This document shows positions 7,934 through 8,263 of a DNA stretch of 8,263 bases, one piece after another; positions within the stretch are counted from its first letter, which is position 1; every line of letters begins with the position of its first letter. A model generated the notes under the pieces. It saw only the letters and a list, made by a program, of their open reading frames with translations, made no database searches and was not told the DNA's origin. Origin of the DNA: Paludibacter sp. (GTDB lineage: Bacteria > Bacteroidota > Bacteroidia > Bacteroidales > Paludibacteraceae); the NCBI GenBank assembly GCA_028705705.1, contig JAQWCZ010000080.1, positions 1-8,263 on the forward strand, given 5' to 3'. Position numbers and translations under genes: made by a program.

Positions 7934-8263
7934 ATGAAACGTACCATTGTTTGTAGTTTTTTAATTGTGTTCATAGGGTGTGCTTGTAACCATACTCCGT
8001 ATGTTCCAACAGACTTTGAAGACAAAACAAAAGACGAAAATACAAATCAGAAGAATGATCAGGAGCCTCTGCTTTCAGAGCTCAAGGTGTTGACCTATAA
8101 TACTCACTTTTGCAACCCCCCGGATCAGCCGGGAGTATGTGACATAGAGGGAATTGCCAATGTTATCAAAGAAGTAAAGCCTGATGTTGTTATGCTACAA
8201 GAAGTAGATGTCAGAACCGGATATAATGATTGTTATTTGGATCAGGCTGAAGAAATAGCTAAA
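7934..8263 (+). CDS. EEP-family (endonuclease/exonuclease/phosphatase) lipoprotein, 3' end missing
   Basis: The ATG at 7934 lies 9 bp after the susD stop and opens a frame that stays open for 110 codons to the window end. Residues 1-15 are a short signal peptide leading to FIGC, so lipidation at Cys16 is likely; Cys18 is an alternative. A hydrophilic, charged linker (~28-46) follows. The EEP domain begins with LKVLTYNTHF (50-59), whose Asn56 fits the first metal-binding Asn, then GVCDIEGIANVIKEVKPD and VVMLQEVDVRTG (85-96), whose Glu90 fits the catalytic metal-binding Glu. The His, Asp and Asn motifs of the C-terminal half are beyond the window. The family cleaves phosphodiester or phosphate-ester bonds with Mg2+, in substrates including nucleic acids, sphingomyelin and inositol phosphates; which applies here is unknown. 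Cys60 and Cys69 flank the NPPDQPG segment and could form a disulfide. Its place in the operon suggests it processes the imported ligand at the surface or in the periplasm. Confidence 0.85.
   Translation, partial: MKRTIVCSFLIVFIGCACNHTPYVPTDFEDKTKDENTNQKNDQEPLLSELKVLTYNTHFCNPPDQPGVCDIEGIANVIKEVKPDVVMLQEVDVRTGYNDCYLDQAEEIAK

Noticed and set aside
1..8263. Mobile element, CRISPR array, tRNA or rRNA, phage or defence genes
   Set aside because: I saw no transposase or integrase motifs, terminal inverted repeats, regularly spaced direct repeats or cloverleaf-like sequences on either strand; nearly all bases are accounted for by five co-oriented genes.

Overview
The window is a stretch of a Bacteroidota chromosome, most likely Bacteroidales or a related order. 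The evidence is a SusC/SusD pair, a FecR/DUF4974 anti-sigma factor, a type IX secretion (T9SS) C-terminal sorting domain, low-GC coding sequence, and starts without clear Shine-Dalgarno sites. All five genes lie on the + strand and coding density is high. No RNA genes, insertion sequences, CRISPR arrays or phage genes were seen.

Layout. Positions 2-1432 hold the 3' part of a secreted DUF4886 (SGNH-hydrolase-like) protein with a beta-rich middle region and a T9SS sorting domain. A 92-bp gap with a possible ECF-type promoter follows. Positions 1525-2466 encode a FecR-family anti-sigma factor. A 118-bp gap with three inverted repeats, one of them a perfect 10-bp-stem hairpin, leads to the transporter. 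Positions 2585-6130 encode a SusC-family TonB-dependent transporter with an N-terminal STN signalling domain. SusD (6134-7924) follows 3 bp later, and 9 bp after that starts a lipoprotein of the endonuclease/exonuclease/phosphatase (EEP) family, which runs off the window end (7934-8263).

How the genes probably work together. SusD binds a glycan or related ligand at the cell surface and SusC imports it with TonB energy. The STN domain of SusC would report import to the periplasmic part of FecR, which would release an ECF sigma factor that turns on susC-susD and the downstream EEP enzyme. This follows the known FecA/FecR/FecI logic; nothing here tests it directly. The cognate sigma gene, which normally sits immediately upstream of fecR, is not there: the DUF4886 gene occupies that place. 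The substrate cannot be read from the window because no glycoside hydrolase or polysaccharide lyase is present.

Overall this looks like part of a polysaccharide/glycan utilization locus of known type. I see no convincing sign of a wholly new system. The most useful leads are the missing sigma gene, the structured fecR-susC spacer, and the pairing of a phosphodiesterase-type enzyme with a SusCD importer.
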